From JABMPU01 sp964457455 (GTDB lineage Bacteria; Cloacimonadota; Cloacimonadia; Cloacimonadales; TCS61): DNA of 62,495 nucleotides. The position numbers and the translations under genes were made by a program. The DNA lies in the NCBI GenBank assembly GCA_964457455.1, contig CAYWJN010000002.1, forward strand, positions 1 through 62,495, in the 5' to 3' direction. Numbering within the stretch: the first letter of the stretch is position 1; each line of letters begins with the position of its first letter. This document shows positions 36,165-45,623 of the stretch, piece after piece. Under the pieces are notes generated by a model, which did not search any database, was not told the DNA's origin, and saw only the letters and a list, made by a program, of their open reading frames with translations.

Positions 36165-37814
36165 ATGGAAAAAATGAGTAACTTTTTAAAATTGGGACTT
36201 TCAGATGAAATCCTGGAAGTTATAAAACAAAAGGGATTTGAAAAGCCTTCTCCAATTCAAGCTTTAACAATACCTTTATTATTAAAAAATGAAAAAGATA
36301 TCATCGGACAGGCACAAACCGGAACCGGTAAAACCGCAGCTTTTGGGCTTCCGATAATCGAAAATACAGAAAATAACGGTATTACACAAGCATTGATTTT
36401 AGCTCCTACACGTGAATTGGCAATACAAGTTGCGGAAGAAATGATGTCACTTAGAACAAACCGTGGAATCGGGATTCTACCCGTTTATGGTGGACAACCT
36501 ATCGAAGGACAACTGCGAAGATTGAAAAGAGGTGTTGAAATCGTAGTAGGAACTCCCGGCAGAATATTAGATCATCTCAAGCGTGGAACATTAAAAATCG
36601 ACCAACTTTCTTATCTCGTTCTTGATGAAGCAGATGAAATGCTGAATATGGGATTTATCGAGGATATCGAAAAGATACTTTCCCAAACGAACGAAGACAA
36701 AAGAATGCTGCTTTTTTCCGCTACAATACCGTCGAGGATCGTCAAACTTGCCCAAAATTTTATGAGCGAGTACGAGGAAATTAAAGTTTCTCCAAAAAGA
36801 CTTACAGTCGATTTGACGGATCAAATATATTTTGAGGTAAATTCATCTGATAAATTTGAAGCTTTATGTCGCATCATAGACATCGAAAAAGAATTTTATG
36901 CTCTTATCTTTTGCAGAACTAAACTGAAAGCACAACATCTGGGAAATGCTCTATCTGATAGAGGTTATGACGCAGCAGCACTTCACGGAGATATTTCTCA
37001 GAATCAACGAGAAAGAATACTCGATCAATTCAGAAAAAAAAGGATCAGGATTTTAGCAGCAACAGATGTTGCCGCACGCGGAATCGACATACAAGAACTT
37101 ACACACGTCTTGAATTACTCCATCCCGCAGGATCCGGAATCCTATGTTCATCGCATTGGTAGAACAGGAAGAGCTGGAAAACGCGGAACTGCTATCACAT
37201 TCATAACACCATCGGAATATCGAAAATTAATGCATATCCAAAGAACGGCAAATGCAGAAATACGCAAAGAGAAGATACCGAAAATAAAACAACTTATCAA
37301 TATGAAACGTAAACGCATTATAGATGAAATCAACGAGATCATCGAAATGAAGACTTTTAACGATAACCTGCCGGTTGCCTACGAACTTTTGGGAGATAAC
37401 AAACCCGAGGAGATAATTGCAGCACTTCTCACCCACGCCTACAAAGACGATTTCTCTCCTGAAAAATATGCTAAGATCAGAGACGTGAAAGGTCGGACAG
37501 ATAAAGATAATTATTCGCCCGATCTGAAAGGAACAACTCGCCTGTTCATTGCTTTGGGAAATAAGGATAATATTAGTAAAAGAAAACTAACAGATTTAAT
37601 AAAAAAGGAAACAAAGATAGATTCTCACCTGATTCAAGATATAAAAGTTTATGATAATTTTTCCTTTGCCAATGTACCTTTTGCAGAAGCCGAACAAATC
37701 ATAAAAGCGTTCAGGAAAATGGGAAGAGATAACAAACCTTTAGTTGTAAAAGCAAAACCTGAAGAGAAAAAGGGAAAGTCTAATTTCAGCAGAAGAAAAA
37801 GGAAAAAAAGATAA
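36165..37814 (+). CDS. deaD: DEAD-box RNA helicase with DbpA-type RNA-binding domain
   Basis: A 549-residue helicase. Motifs are AQTGTGKTAAFG, PTRELAIQ, GTPGRILDH, VLDEADEM, SAT, ARGID and HRIGRTGRAGK. A C-terminal domain (TRLFIALGNKDNISKRKL...VYDNFSFANVPFAEAEQII) resembles the RNA-binding fold of DbpA and CsdA, and a basic tail (SRRKRKKR) ends it. It should remodel structured RNA in ribosome assembly or cold adaptation. AAGGA precedes the ATG. This looks like a housekeeping gene. Confidence 0.95.
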   Translation: MEKMSNFLKLGLSDEILEVIKQKGFEKPSPIQALTIPLLLKNEKDIIGQAQTGTGKTAAFGLPIIENTENNGITQALILAPTRELAIQVAEEMMSLRTNRGIGILPVYGGQPIEGQLRRLKRGVEIVVGTPGRILDHLKRGTLKIDQLSYLVLDEADEMLNMGFIEDIEKILSQTNEDKRMLLFSATIPSRIVKLAQNFMSEYEEIKVSPKRLTVDLTDQIYFEVNSSDKFEALCRIIDIEKEFYALIFCRTKLKAQHLGNALSDRGYDAAALHGDISQNQRERILDQFRKKRIRILAATDVAARGIDIQELTHVLNYSIPQDPESYVHRIGRTGRAGKRGTAITFITPSEYRKLMHIQRTANAEIRKEKIPKIKQLINMKRKRIIDEINEIIEMKTFNDNLPVAYELLGDNKPEEIIAALLTHAYKDDFSPEKYAKIRDVKGRTDKDNYSPDLKGTTRLFIALGNKDNISKRKLTDLIKKETKIDSHLIQDIKVYDNFSFANVPFAEAEQIIKAFRKMGRDNKPLVVKAKPEEKKGKSNFSRRKRKKR

Positions 37815-38075
37815 TTAACTGGTGATGTTCAAGAAGTTATATCAAATGTACACTTGCTTTTTTCATTACAGCATCTCTGATAAACACAAACCCAAGTATT
37901 AGAGGAAAATTACCACCATAAATAACAAAACCATTAGAGTAATTTATCTCATTCTTCATTATTATTAAAGATATTTCTACTCCTTGCTTGGCAAGGACAT
38001 GTTTTGCAACAGGAATAACTAGAAAATACAAATTTTTTGTCAGTTTGAAACATATTCAGGATAAATAAAAAAATA
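37815..38075. repeat. Intergenic region with one class B hairpin
   Basis: TCCTTGC/GCAAGGA with loop TTG lies at 37981-37997. Short ORFs across the region have no family features and overlap it in several frames. I see no gene here. It borders the AT-rich cassette on its left side, and no tRNA-like sequence was seen in it. Confidence 0.6.
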
Positions 38076-39227
38076 TTATTTTTCAGAAAATGATAAATGG
38101 ATTTTTGAAAGTAATAATAAAGCAAATATGGGAATAATGGCACACACGATAAATGCATAAGTCAATCCAAAATTATGTATTATTATTCCACCTAATGTAA
38201 AACCTACAATCCCACCAAACCAATTTGAAGCAGTATAAATTGAAATACCCTTGCCTAATAATTGTTTAGGTACTAAATTGGTTACAAATGCCGCCCCAAT
38301 ATTCTGTGATATCGATAAGAGAATTAATATTGCTGAAGCTATTATGAAATGAAAAAATACAGAAGAATTAAGCAATACAATCATACTTACTGTACCAAAA
38401 ATAAAACAAACACTCAATAATTTTATTTTACCGAATTTGTCAGATAACCAACCGATCATATAAATAAATGGTAACGAAATTAAACCACCTACAGCGGTTG
38501 TTAATGAAATTTCAGCTAATTTAAATCCCTTAATATTCATTGCTAAAGATATTCCAAGTCTACCCAGCAAAAATACAAAACCACCCAAAAAACCAACAAT
38601 TATAAGCAGTGAAAAACATTTACCAAATTTTAAAGATTCGTTAATAGAAGATGAATCAAGCCATAATATTGCTTTATTTTTTTTATCATCAATTAAACAG
38701 GTTATTATTGGACATATTGCTGCAAATACAGATAATAATCTAAATAATGTTTGAAAACCATATAAATCAGCAAACTTTCCAAATGTTAATCCTCCAATAA
38801 TTGAACCTATTCCAGTCGTTAATGCTAATAAGCCAAATATTTTACCTCGCTCATTTTTATCAGCATACATGCCTGTAATAGTCCATAACAATGCAATACT
38901 AAGACCCCCCAGAAACCATATCACTGAGGTAAATATAATAAGATATTTTATTTGAAAAAAATAACTTAAAAAAAATAAAAAAAATACATTTAAAACACTC
39001 GCGATTAATAATAATAATTTTCGGCTTTTTAATAAATCCGCTAACCAACCAGCACTTAAAGTACCAATAGCAAGTGCAGCATATGATATTGCCAGATAAT
39101 ATCCAATTAAAGTGGCTGAAGCACCTAATTTTTTAGCATAAATAGGCAATAATGGTAACAAACCATTTCCCAAAGACCATATTATGCAACTATATAAAAA
39201 AATTGGTATAAGCTGTTTCTTTTTCAT
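38076..39227 (-). CDS. Major facilitator superfamily transporter
   Basis: A 383-residue protein with about 12 membrane segments. The first loop signature is in IGTLSAGWLADLLKSRK and the mid-protein equivalent in YMIGWLSDKFGKIK. The start ATG at 39227 has AAGGA five bases upstream; an ATG six bases earlier overlaps that site. Substrate is unknown. It is the last of four genes on the minus strand that are all much richer in A and T than the rest, beside a patatin-like phospholipase and an Lgt-like protein, so lipid or lysolipid transport is conceivable. Confidence 0.88.
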   Translation of the reverse strand: MKKKQLIPIFLYSCIIWSLGNGLLPLLPIYAKKLGASATLIGYYLAISYAALAIGTLSAGWLADLLKSRKLLLLIASVLNVFFLFFLSYFFQIKYLIIFTSVIWFLGGLSIALLWTITGMYADKNERGKIFGLLALTTGIGSIIGGLTFGKFADLYGFQTLFRLLSVFAAICPIITCLIDDKKNKAILWLDSSSINESLKFGKCFSLLIIVGFLGGFVFLLGRLGISLAMNIKGFKLAEISLTTAVGGLISLPFIYMIGWLSDKFGKIKLLSVCFIFGTVSMIVLLNSSVFFHFIIASAILILLSISQNIGAAFVTNLVPKQLLGKGISIYTASNWFGGIVGFTLGGIIIHNFGLTYAFIVCAIIPIFALLLLSKIHLSFSEK

Positions 39228-39260
39228 AATCATCCTTAATCCATTTATTCATAAATCTGG

Positions 39261-40118
39261 TTAGCTGTTTATTGCTTCAAAAATTTCTTCTTTTTTTTGT
39301 TCAATTATTTTTTCGCCAGTTTTTAGAATATATGGAAGTTCATTAATTTCCCATAGTTTGATCATCCTATCAAATGTAATCCGGATTAAGATAATTTCAT
39401 GATGATGAAAATCTATCGCAAATGCCGTTTGACTTTTTGTCAGATTATAAAATATTCCTCTTGTATGATGAAATAGAGCATTTAAAAATCCATTCGGTTC
39501 AGGATCAGGTTCTTCATAAAAAGATACTGCTATAATAACATCCATATTTCTATTAACAGCTTCAATTACGGGCAAAGGAGATGCACAGGCACCATCAATC
39601 AATAATCTATTATTAATATTAATTGGTGGAAATATTGGGTAACTTGCTCCGGAAGCATACACCGCATCCGCAACTAATCCTTCTTCTAAAATAAGACCCT
39701 TCCTTTTTACATAATCATATGTCTGAAGAACTGTCTTTGGCTTTAAATCTTCAAGATTTAGATCATTATAAAATGAATGGTACAACTTTTGTAAACGGGA
39801 GGGATTATAAAATCCAGAAGTTTTATCAAATTTTCCATAAGGAAAATTAATAACACTTAAAATTGATCTATAATTTACTTTTTTAAATAAATCTTTATTA
39901 ATTAATTTTGTTACATTCTCTTCTATTTGCTCTGGACTATACCCCGCCCCCCACATTGTCGCGATAATACTACCACCACTACATCCAACCACAAGATCAA
40001 TAGGAATATTGTTCTGTTTTAAAAATTTTAAGATTGATATTGCTGCAAAGCATTTAATACCGCCACTACCCAAAACCAATCCAATTTTCTTTTTATTTGT
40101 CTTGTTTGTTTCACTCAT
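39261..40118 (-). CDS. Patatin-like phospholipase
   Basis: A 285-residue acyl hydrolase. The oxyanion loop is LVLGSGGIKCFA, the nucleophile elbow is VVGCSGGSI (GxSxG) and the dyad Asp is in LIDGACASPLP. No signal peptide or membrane anchor is obvious, so it resembles the cytoplasmic RssA/YchK type. The ATG at 40118 has AAAAGGAG upstream; the frame reaches to a TTG two codons earlier. It should hydrolyse acyl chains of phospholipids. Its neighbours are all membrane proteins. Confidence 0.9.
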   Translation of the reverse strand: MSETNKTNKKKIGLVLGSGGIKCFAAISILKFLKQNNIPIDLVVGCSGGSIIATMWGAGYSPEQIEENVTKLINKDLFKKVNYRSILSVINFPYGKFDKTSGFYNPSRLQKLYHSFYNDLNLEDLKPKTVLQTYDYVKRKGLILEEGLVADAVYASGASYPIFPPININNRLLIDGACASPLPVIEAVNRNMDVIIAVSFYEEPDPEPNGFLNALFHHTRGIFYNLTKSQTAFAIDFHHHEIILIRITFDRMIKLWEINELPYILKTGEKIIEQKKEEIFEAINS

Positions 40119-40207
40119 ACACAACTCCTTTTAAGCCATGTTAGAAATTAACATTTATAATTTGTTAATACTAAACATAATAAATAATTTGGATTTTGTT
40201 CATATTC

Positions 40208-40900
40208 TTATTTTTCATGATGTTCTGTAATTTTTATCCATATTACAGGACTGTGAATAAAATTATAAATTATACAAATAATTGAAGCTCCAATTACTCC
40301 ACCTGCTGCACCGCTAAAAACTGATATTAAAATTTGATGTGAATTAAAATGACGCCAAATATGAATAATTGGATACGCAATACATTCATAAAGACCAGCA
40401 AAAATAGCAATACTTAGCACTGATAGTTTTTTTATTATTAATATTGATTTTTCAGTTTTAATTTTAATAGAACAAAAAGGAATTTTATTACTAAGAAAAT
40501 TATATAACAAACATATTAAACCTACACTAATAAAAACTGACATAAACCCAAATATAATTTGATTATAAATAATTTTGAGATTCAATACATTTGAAATGTA
40601 CTTCTGTACAAAAAAAAGTAAAGACAGTAGCATACTATTCCATATAGCAGATGAAAAAACAAATATGGCAACTATCTTACGAAATGCAATTTTAATATCT
40701 AATTTCTTTATAAAAATATTTAATAATGAAAAAAAAACAATTATACATAAAAAACCTATAACAATGCCATGTAAGGGATTTTTAAATGTTTCTTCTTTGA
40801 ATATAAAAACCGGTGCTACAACAAATGGTACTGTTAAAATTTCAATTAATCCAAAAATCCAAATAAGATGAAACGAACATCTTGATATTATTATTTTCAT
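40208..40900 (-). CDS. Multi-spanning membrane protein of unknown function
   Basis: A 230-residue hydrophobic protein with about six membrane helices. Two halves each end in a small-residue stretch; the second is SVFSGAAGGVIGASIICIIY. The loops are short and basic, as in an inner membrane protein. I do not recognise the family. It lies between an Lgt-like gene and the patatin gene with the same direction and very high AT content, so it probably belongs to the same transferred cassette. Confidence 0.6.
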   Translation of the reverse strand: MKIIISRCSFHLIWIFGLIEILTVPFVVAPVFIFKEETFKNPLHGIVIGFLCIIVFFSLLNIFIKKLDIKIAFRKIVAIFVFSSAIWNSMLLSLLFFVQKYISNVLNLKIIYNQIIFGFMSVFISVGLICLLYNFLSNKIPFCSIKIKTEKSILIIKKLSVLSIAIFAGLYECIAYPIIHIWRHFNSHQILISVFSGAAGGVIGASIICIIYNFIHSPVIWIKITEHHEK

Positions 40901-40972
40901 AGAATTTCCACTTATAAAATCACTATTGAACCTTTAATACATGACTATTAATTTCAATTTAATATAATTACA

Positions 40973-41908
40973 CTAATTAAAATGTCTTCCTAATTTTTTG
41001 CCATGTAAACCAAAATAAATAAAACTTAAAAAAGTAAACAGAATAATAAAACACAAAGCATCTTTATTCTTTAATAGAAATAAGATATAATTTTGAATCG
41101 AAAAATTATACTGAAATGCTGTAATTTTAAAAATGGTTATTAAAAAATTTTTAAATATGAATATACATAACAATCCGATTATTAAATAAAAATATGCAAT
41201 TTTTTTGAAATTTATTTTTATGGCATCATTTTTGAACCGGTACGGTTCTATTATTATTCTAAATAGATTATATAACACAATAAATAAAATAGTTATAATA
41301 CCATTTATCGGTAATAATTTAATAATAATTGAAAATAAAATAAATAGTATTAAATTAAAAAGTGCAGAATATAATTGAGTAGGTATTATAGCTACATTTT
41401 TTAATTCAGGATATAACCTTAAAATTTTAGAATTTAAATTAGTATATGTTACTGTAAAATAATTATTTGATGGTTTTCCAAAACAACAACCAAAATTAAA
41501 ACAACCAATTCTACCAAAAAAAAGAGCAACAACAACAGCAAAAGCAGCTCCATCCAAAGCAATAATAAGTGGAATTTTTTCTAAATAGGAAATAATTAAA
41601 AGAGATATAATCACAGCCAATATTCCTGACTGATTATACATGGCAGTTTGATTTAAATAAAAAGATGGATAGGAAATAAAATCTCTGCCAATTATAAAAA
41701 TATGGAATATTTTATTAAAAACTAATAAACAAATAAATATTATTCCAATAATTATAAAATAAGAATAATGAAATGTATAACCCTTAGCATCTATATAAAA
41801 TACAAATATACTACTAAAAGCAAAAACTCCTACAGCAGCAAAAATACCAAAATAAACAATTTGAAATGTTTTTGTTTTAATTAATAAAGGATTTTTATTT
41901 AAAAAAAC
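40973..41908 (-). CDS. Lgt-like (prolipoprotein diacylglyceryl transferase family) membrane protein, start unclear
   Basis: The conserved Lgt core is visible as FFGRIGCFNFGCCFGKP, IPTQLYSALFNLILF and YNLFRIIIEPYRF. The frame is open upstream of the first ATG (41641) for another 89 codons, to 41908. That stretch reads TFQIVYFGIFAAVGVFAF, which looks like the first Lgt helices, but it contains no ATG, GTG or TTG start. Either the gene begins at an unusual codon or its 5' end is frameshifted. True Lgt transfers diacylglycerol from phosphatidylglycerol to lipoproteins; as a divergent paralogue in a cassette, this may use another acceptor. Confidence 0.72.
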   Translation of the reverse strand, partial: VFLNKNPLLIKTKTFQIVYFGIFAAVGVFAFSSIFVFYIDAKGYTFHYSYFIIIGIIFICLLVFNKIFHIFIIGRDFISYPSFYLNQTAMYNQSGILAVIISLLIISYLEKIPLIIALDGAAFAVVVALFFGRIGCFNFGCCFGKPSNNYFTVTYTNLNSKILRLYPELKNVAIIPTQLYSALFNLILFILFSIIIKLLPINGIITILFIVLYNLFRIIIEPYRFKNDAIKINFKKIAYFYLIIGLLCIFIFKNFLITIFKITAFQYNFSIQNYILFLLKNKDALCFIILFTFLSFIYFGLHGKKLGRHFN

Positions 41909-42032
41909 TTATTACTTTTTTACATCGATGAATTATAAAAAATAATATCGATAATAATATTTTTTTTAATCTTATCATATTGAATATTATAATTACTTTT
42001 CTTGTTTGATAAAAATATTAATGATATAAATC

Positions 42033-42118
42033 TGGTGGAGACGCAGGGATTGCCTGCGTCACGAAACACTGTTTCGTTTACTCAACGCTACTACGCTGCT
42101 AAATTAACTCTGTTAATT
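42033..42118. repeat. tRNA-Ser 3'-end fragment followed by three class B hairpins
   Basis: TGGTGGAGACGCAGGGATT (42033-42051) matches 18 of 19 bases of the 3' end of the tRNA-Ser gene (42249-42267). Part of it forms the left arm of a hairpin, GACGCAGG/CCTGCGTC (42040-42060). Two more follow directly: ACGAAAC/GTTTCGT (42061-42077, loop ACT) and AATTAAC/GTTAATT (42102-42118, loop TCT). The remaining sequence from 41909 to 42248 has no gene. Confidence 0.8.
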
Positions 42119-42248
42119 CAGATTCCAGCTCGTGGTCGAACCTTCAGTAAGAAGAACCAGGATTCTCATCCCTGAAAAATACGAATCAAAATACTGATTA
42201 ACTAGTTCACAAATTAACCATAATACTGCTTTTGCAGTTTTTTAAACC

Positions 42249-42338
42249 TGGCGGAGACGCAGGGATTCGAACCCTGGGTACGCGTGAACGTACACACGCT
42301 TTCCAAGCGTGCTCCTTCAACCGCTCGGACACGTCTCC
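42249..42338 (-). tRNA. tRNA-Ser (GGA anticodon)
   Basis: The acceptor arms GGAGACG (42332-42338) and CGTCTCC pair fully. The anticodon loop TTGGAAA with anticodon GGA lies between CACGC and GCGTG. A long variable arm typical of class II tRNAs follows, and the T-arm is CAGGGTTCGAATCCCTG. The discriminator is G and the CCA end is encoded. It decodes UCC and UCU. Confidence 0.97.
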
Positions 42339-42445
42339 TAAATAATTTCAAAGCAAAAAAAAAATCTGATTTTTTTCTGTAAACAATTATTTCAATTGTG
42401 TAAATTAAATCTTTATAATTTTTATTTGAATCCTAACAAAGAAAC

Positions 42446-43408
42446 TTATTCTTCTTTATCAGTTTGTTCATTTACAATCTCAGATATAATTTGTTTTACT
42501 TTTTCAGCATTCAAAGTAGTAGAAGAAATTTCTTCCCGTTTACTGGCATTAATAATTTTTTCAAATGTTATTCTTACAAGCTGTTTATCCTTTCTATCCG
42601 CAAGATTTTTTATGTGTCTTTTTTCCAGGATGGAAACAATGATAACACCTCCCAAGATTATTATCCAATTGGCATAAATCCAAAAAAGAAAGATAGGAAC
42701 AGAAGCTAAAACTCCAAAAATAACCTGGATATTCGTAAGATGGATGATGTAAAAATTAAAGAAAGCTTTAAAAAAAATCCAAATTCCTGATGAAATTGCT
42801 GCTCCAATAGCAATCGAACGAGTACTGATTTTCACTGATGGAATATAAATGAATCCTAAAGTAAAAATAATAAAAAGCAGAATAAAAGGTGTTAAGTATA
42901 AAGATATTCCCTGCAAAATTGGAATATCATAAAATTTGTGTACTATCGGAAACGATGTGGCAGATAATAAAATCAGAATTAAAAGAGAACCAAAAATGGA
43001 CATTCCAAAAAACTTGATGATATCGGAAAAAAAGCTTTTCTTATGAATTTCATGAGCATTAAGAATATTATCAAAAGAATCATTAATTATCTTGAACAAA
43101 GAATAGGAAGTTATCAAAAGCACTATGAAATTAAAAAAATTAAAGGGGATTTTGCTATTGGTTATTTGCAGAATATAATTATAAATCTGGTCTGCGGAAC
43201 TGGGCACAAAAACTGAAATTAAAACATCTTTGAAGGATGTTCCGGATTTCAAAAAAGGTAATTCCGGTATGAAAAAAAGAATAAAAATAATGAACGGTAC
43301 AAATCCTAATAAAGTTACAAAAGTTAATGCAGCAGATTCTTTGAAAACTCCTTCTTCTCTAAATTTCTTCCAGAAAACTTTTAAAAAAATAATAAATTTG
43401 TTATTCAT
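42446..43408 (-). CDS. YihY/BrkB-family inner membrane protein
   Basis: A 320-residue protein with about six membrane segments and the family marks FKESAALTFVTLLGFVP near the start and FWIYANWIIILGGV near the end. The soluble C-terminus is short and charged. Members were once named ribonuclease BN in error; their function is unknown and may be in transport or envelope integrity. The start overlaps the end of the upstream ABC permease gene by 8 bp, so it is the third gene of that operon. Confidence 0.9.
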   Translation of the reverse strand: MNNKFIIFLKVFWKKFREEGVFKESAALTFVTLLGFVPFIIFILFFIPELPFLKSGTSFKDVLISVFVPSSADQIYNYILQITNSKIPFNFFNFIVLLITSYSLFKIINDSFDNILNAHEIHKKSFFSDIIKFFGMSIFGSLLILILLSATSFPIVHKFYDIPILQGISLYLTPFILLFIIFTLGFIYIPSVKISTRSIAIGAAISSGIWIFFKAFFNFYIIHLTNIQVIFGVLASVPIFLFWIYANWIIILGGVIIVSILEKRHIKNLADRKDKQLVRITFEKIINASKREEISSTTLNAEKVKQIISEIVNEQTDKEE

Positions 43409-44627
43409 GACGCAATGCCACCACAGGATCTAATTTGCTTGCCTTAATAGCCGGAGAGATTCCAAAAATAAAACCAATTCCCGCTGAAACAGTTATCGCT
43501 ATTATCATCATAGAAAATCCAGCTATTAATTTTATATTCAAATATTTACTCACAATATCTAAAATAGATAATCCGGAAACGATTCCCAAAATTCCACCAA
43601 TCGTTGTAACCAAAATAGTCTGAACCAGAAACTGGATGAAAATATCGATTCTTCGTGCTCCAACTGTAAGCCGAATTCCAATCTCACGAGTTCTCTCCTG
43701 GATGGAAGCCAACATAATGTTCATAATAACAATTCCTCCCACAAGAAGAGAAATAGCACTGATTAGAAAAAATATTATCCGGAATTTCTTGGCATTTTCC
43801 GCCATTTTCTCCGCTTCTTCCTGGGCAGATTCGATGAGAAAAACAGGTTCGCCAAAACGAAGATTCAAGATTATTGCTTCCAACTTCTGACGTAGCTCGG
43901 GAGCGCTTTCAGCATCTTTTGCTTTTACTGTAAAACTGGATATCCTGTCTTCTCCTGTACCTTTGTGAATCATTGAACTCAATGGTACAAATGTTCTTCT
44001 ATTCAAATAAGCAAGAGCATTATCATTGCCAATATTCCCGCTGTTATCCATAAAACGATGTTGCATCACTCCAATTATTTGCACTCTTCTATTGCCAGCA
44101 GTAATAAATTGGCCAACCGCTTTTTTATTGCCGAACAGTTCTTCTTTTACCTTTGTTCCGATAGCGATCACATCACTATTCTGCTTGATATCAAACACAC
44201 TGATAAATCTGCCTTTTTCTACATCCCATTCTTCAATTTTTTTAAAATCAGGAATTACACCGTAAATGCTTCCTCGAGATGTATTTTCTCCATAAGAATA
44301 ATTTACCCATTCACGGATTTGAGGATTGAAATATTTTGCTTCCGGAACCAGGGAACGAATCAGATTAATCTCTTTTAAAGTAAAATAATTTTTAACGTCG
44401 GATTGTTTTTCATAATTCCAATTCCTATAAACTGAGATTTTGCTCAATCCACCACGTTCCATCATCCATTCGAGAGTTTTCTTGTTTATTCCTTTCACTA
44501 AAGAAAGCACTACAATTATGGACATCGTGCCTAAAACGATTCCCACAATTGTTACCAGGCTTCTAATCTTACGAGACCAGAAATCTGATAAACCGACAAT
44601 AATGCTTTCTTTAAGAGATATCGCCAT
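43401..44627 (-). CDS. MacB/FtsX-type ABC transporter permease
   Basis: A 408-residue permease with the MacB layout: an N-terminal helix (LVTIVGIVLGTMSIIVVLSL), a large periplasmic domain (about residues 45-270), and three C-terminal helices starting with the FtsX segment (SLLVGGIVIMNIMLAS) and REIGIRLTVGARR. It overlaps the ATPase gene by 17 bp. MacB-type machines perform mechanotransmission rather than classical transport, driving efflux with a periplasmic adaptor; no adaptor or outer membrane channel is present in the window. Confidence 0.92.
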   Translation of the reverse strand: MAISLKESIIVGLSDFWSRKIRSLVTIVGIVLGTMSIIVVLSLVKGINKKTLEWMMERGGLSKISVYRNWNYEKQSDVKNYFTLKEINLIRSLVPEAKYFNPQIREWVNYSYGENTSRGSIYGVIPDFKKIEEWDVEKGRFISVFDIKQNSDVIAIGTKVKEELFGNKKAVGQFITAGNRRVQIIGVMQHRFMDNSGNIGNDNALAYLNRRTFVPLSSMIHKGTGEDRISSFTVKAKDAESAPELRQKLEAIILNLRFGEPVFLIESAQEEAEKMAENAKKFRIIFFLISAISLLVGGIVIMNIMLASIQERTREIGIRLTVGARRIDIFIQFLVQTILVTTIGGILGIVSGLSILDIVSKYLNIKLIAGFSMMIIAITVSAGIGFIFGISPAIKASKLDPVVALRHE

Positions 44628-45294
44628 TTTGGATTAATCCATCAACAATATTTATTACTCGATTTGCTCGATTGGCAACTGCAGGATCATGAGTAACAAT
44701 AATAATCGTATTACCTTTATAATTCAAATCAGAAAAAATCGTGAGAATATCACTACCTGAAACTGTATCTAAATTACCGGTTGGTTCATCAGCTAAAATC
44801 ACGGAAGGACTATTTACCAGAGCACGAGCAATTGCCACTCTTTGTCTTTGACCACCGGAAAGCTCGGAAGGTTTATGTTTCAAGCGGTCACTCAAACCTA
44901 CTTCAGCTAACACTTTTCTTGCCAATGCAACTCTCTTTTTCTTGCTGTATCCTGCATAAGTAAGAGGTAATTCAACATTTTTCTGGATATTCAGATGTGG
45001 GAGCAAATTAAATGTCTGGAAAACAAAACCTACTTGTTCGTTTCGGATCACTGCCAATTTACTTTTTCTAATTTTACTCACTTCTTCATTATTGAAGAAA
45101 TAAGTTCCGGAGGTAGCAGTATCCAGACATCCGATGATGTGCATCAGGGTAGATTTTCCGGAACCGGAAGGTCCCATAATTGCTAAAAATTCACCTTCAT
45201 AAATTTCTATATCAATGCCATTTAAGGCTGGCACTGTTACCTTTCCCATTTTATATTCTTTTGTTAAATCTCTTATTTCAATTATTCTATCCAT
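44611..45294 (-). CDS. MacB/LolD-type ABC transporter ATPase
   Basis: A 227-residue ATPase with Walker A GPSGSGKST, signature LSGGQRQRV, Walker B VILADEPTGNLD and the H-loop IIVTHD. All catalytic residues are intact. It is the first gene of a three-gene operon with the permease (17-bp overlap) and the YihY gene. It powers the MacB/FtsX permease. The short insertion typical of LolD/MacB ATPases is present. Confidence 0.94.
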   Translation of the reverse strand: MDRIIEIRDLTKEYKMGKVTVPALNGIDIEIYEGEFLAIMGPSGSGKSTLMHIIGCLDTATSGTYFFNNEEVSKIRKSKLAVIRNEQVGFVFQTFNLLPHLNIQKNVELPLTYAGYSKKKRVALARKVLAEVGLSDRLKHKPSELSGGQRQRVAIARALVNSPSVILADEPTGNLDTVSGSDILTIFSDLNYKGNTIIIVTHDPAVANRANRVINIVDGLIQNGDIS

Positions 45295-45488
45295 ATTTCC
45301 TTGTTAAACTTCAAAATATTTTTTTTTCATCAGAATGAAATTTTATTTGAACCTAATTTGTCAAAGTAAAAATCTTCAACATTGTTTTGTCCCAAAAATA
45401 TTAAGTATACTTCTATAATTTTTGATAACAATAATTTTCTATAAAAACATTCGAAAGCAAGACTGGACCTCACACTCTAATAATCCGT

Positions 45489-45519
45489 CGCAGGTTCAGA
45501 CTACAAGTCTGAACCTGCG
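45489..45519. repeat. Class B hairpin with 14-bp stem
   Basis: CGCAGGTTCAGACT and its exact complement flank an ACA loop. It lies in the 329-bp divergent region between the MacB-like ATPase gene and the T9SS cargo gene. The rest of this region is AT-rich and may hold promoters for both directions, but no clear boxes can be named. Confidence 0.9.
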
Positions 45520-45623
45520 GGAACATATAAATCAGTGAGCTTAAACAATGTCATACAAAAATATAATTTGACAAAAAATTGCTAACTAATTCAAATTTCT
45601 TTGATAGTAGGGGATATTAAAAA

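Noticed and set aside
37837..38158. Two small minus-strand ORFs after the DEAD-box gene
   Set aside because: They overlap each other and the end of the MFS gene and show no domain, signal or ribosome site.
42396..42709. Plus-strand ORFs opposite the YihY gene
   Set aside because: They are antisense readings of a well-supported gene with no family features.
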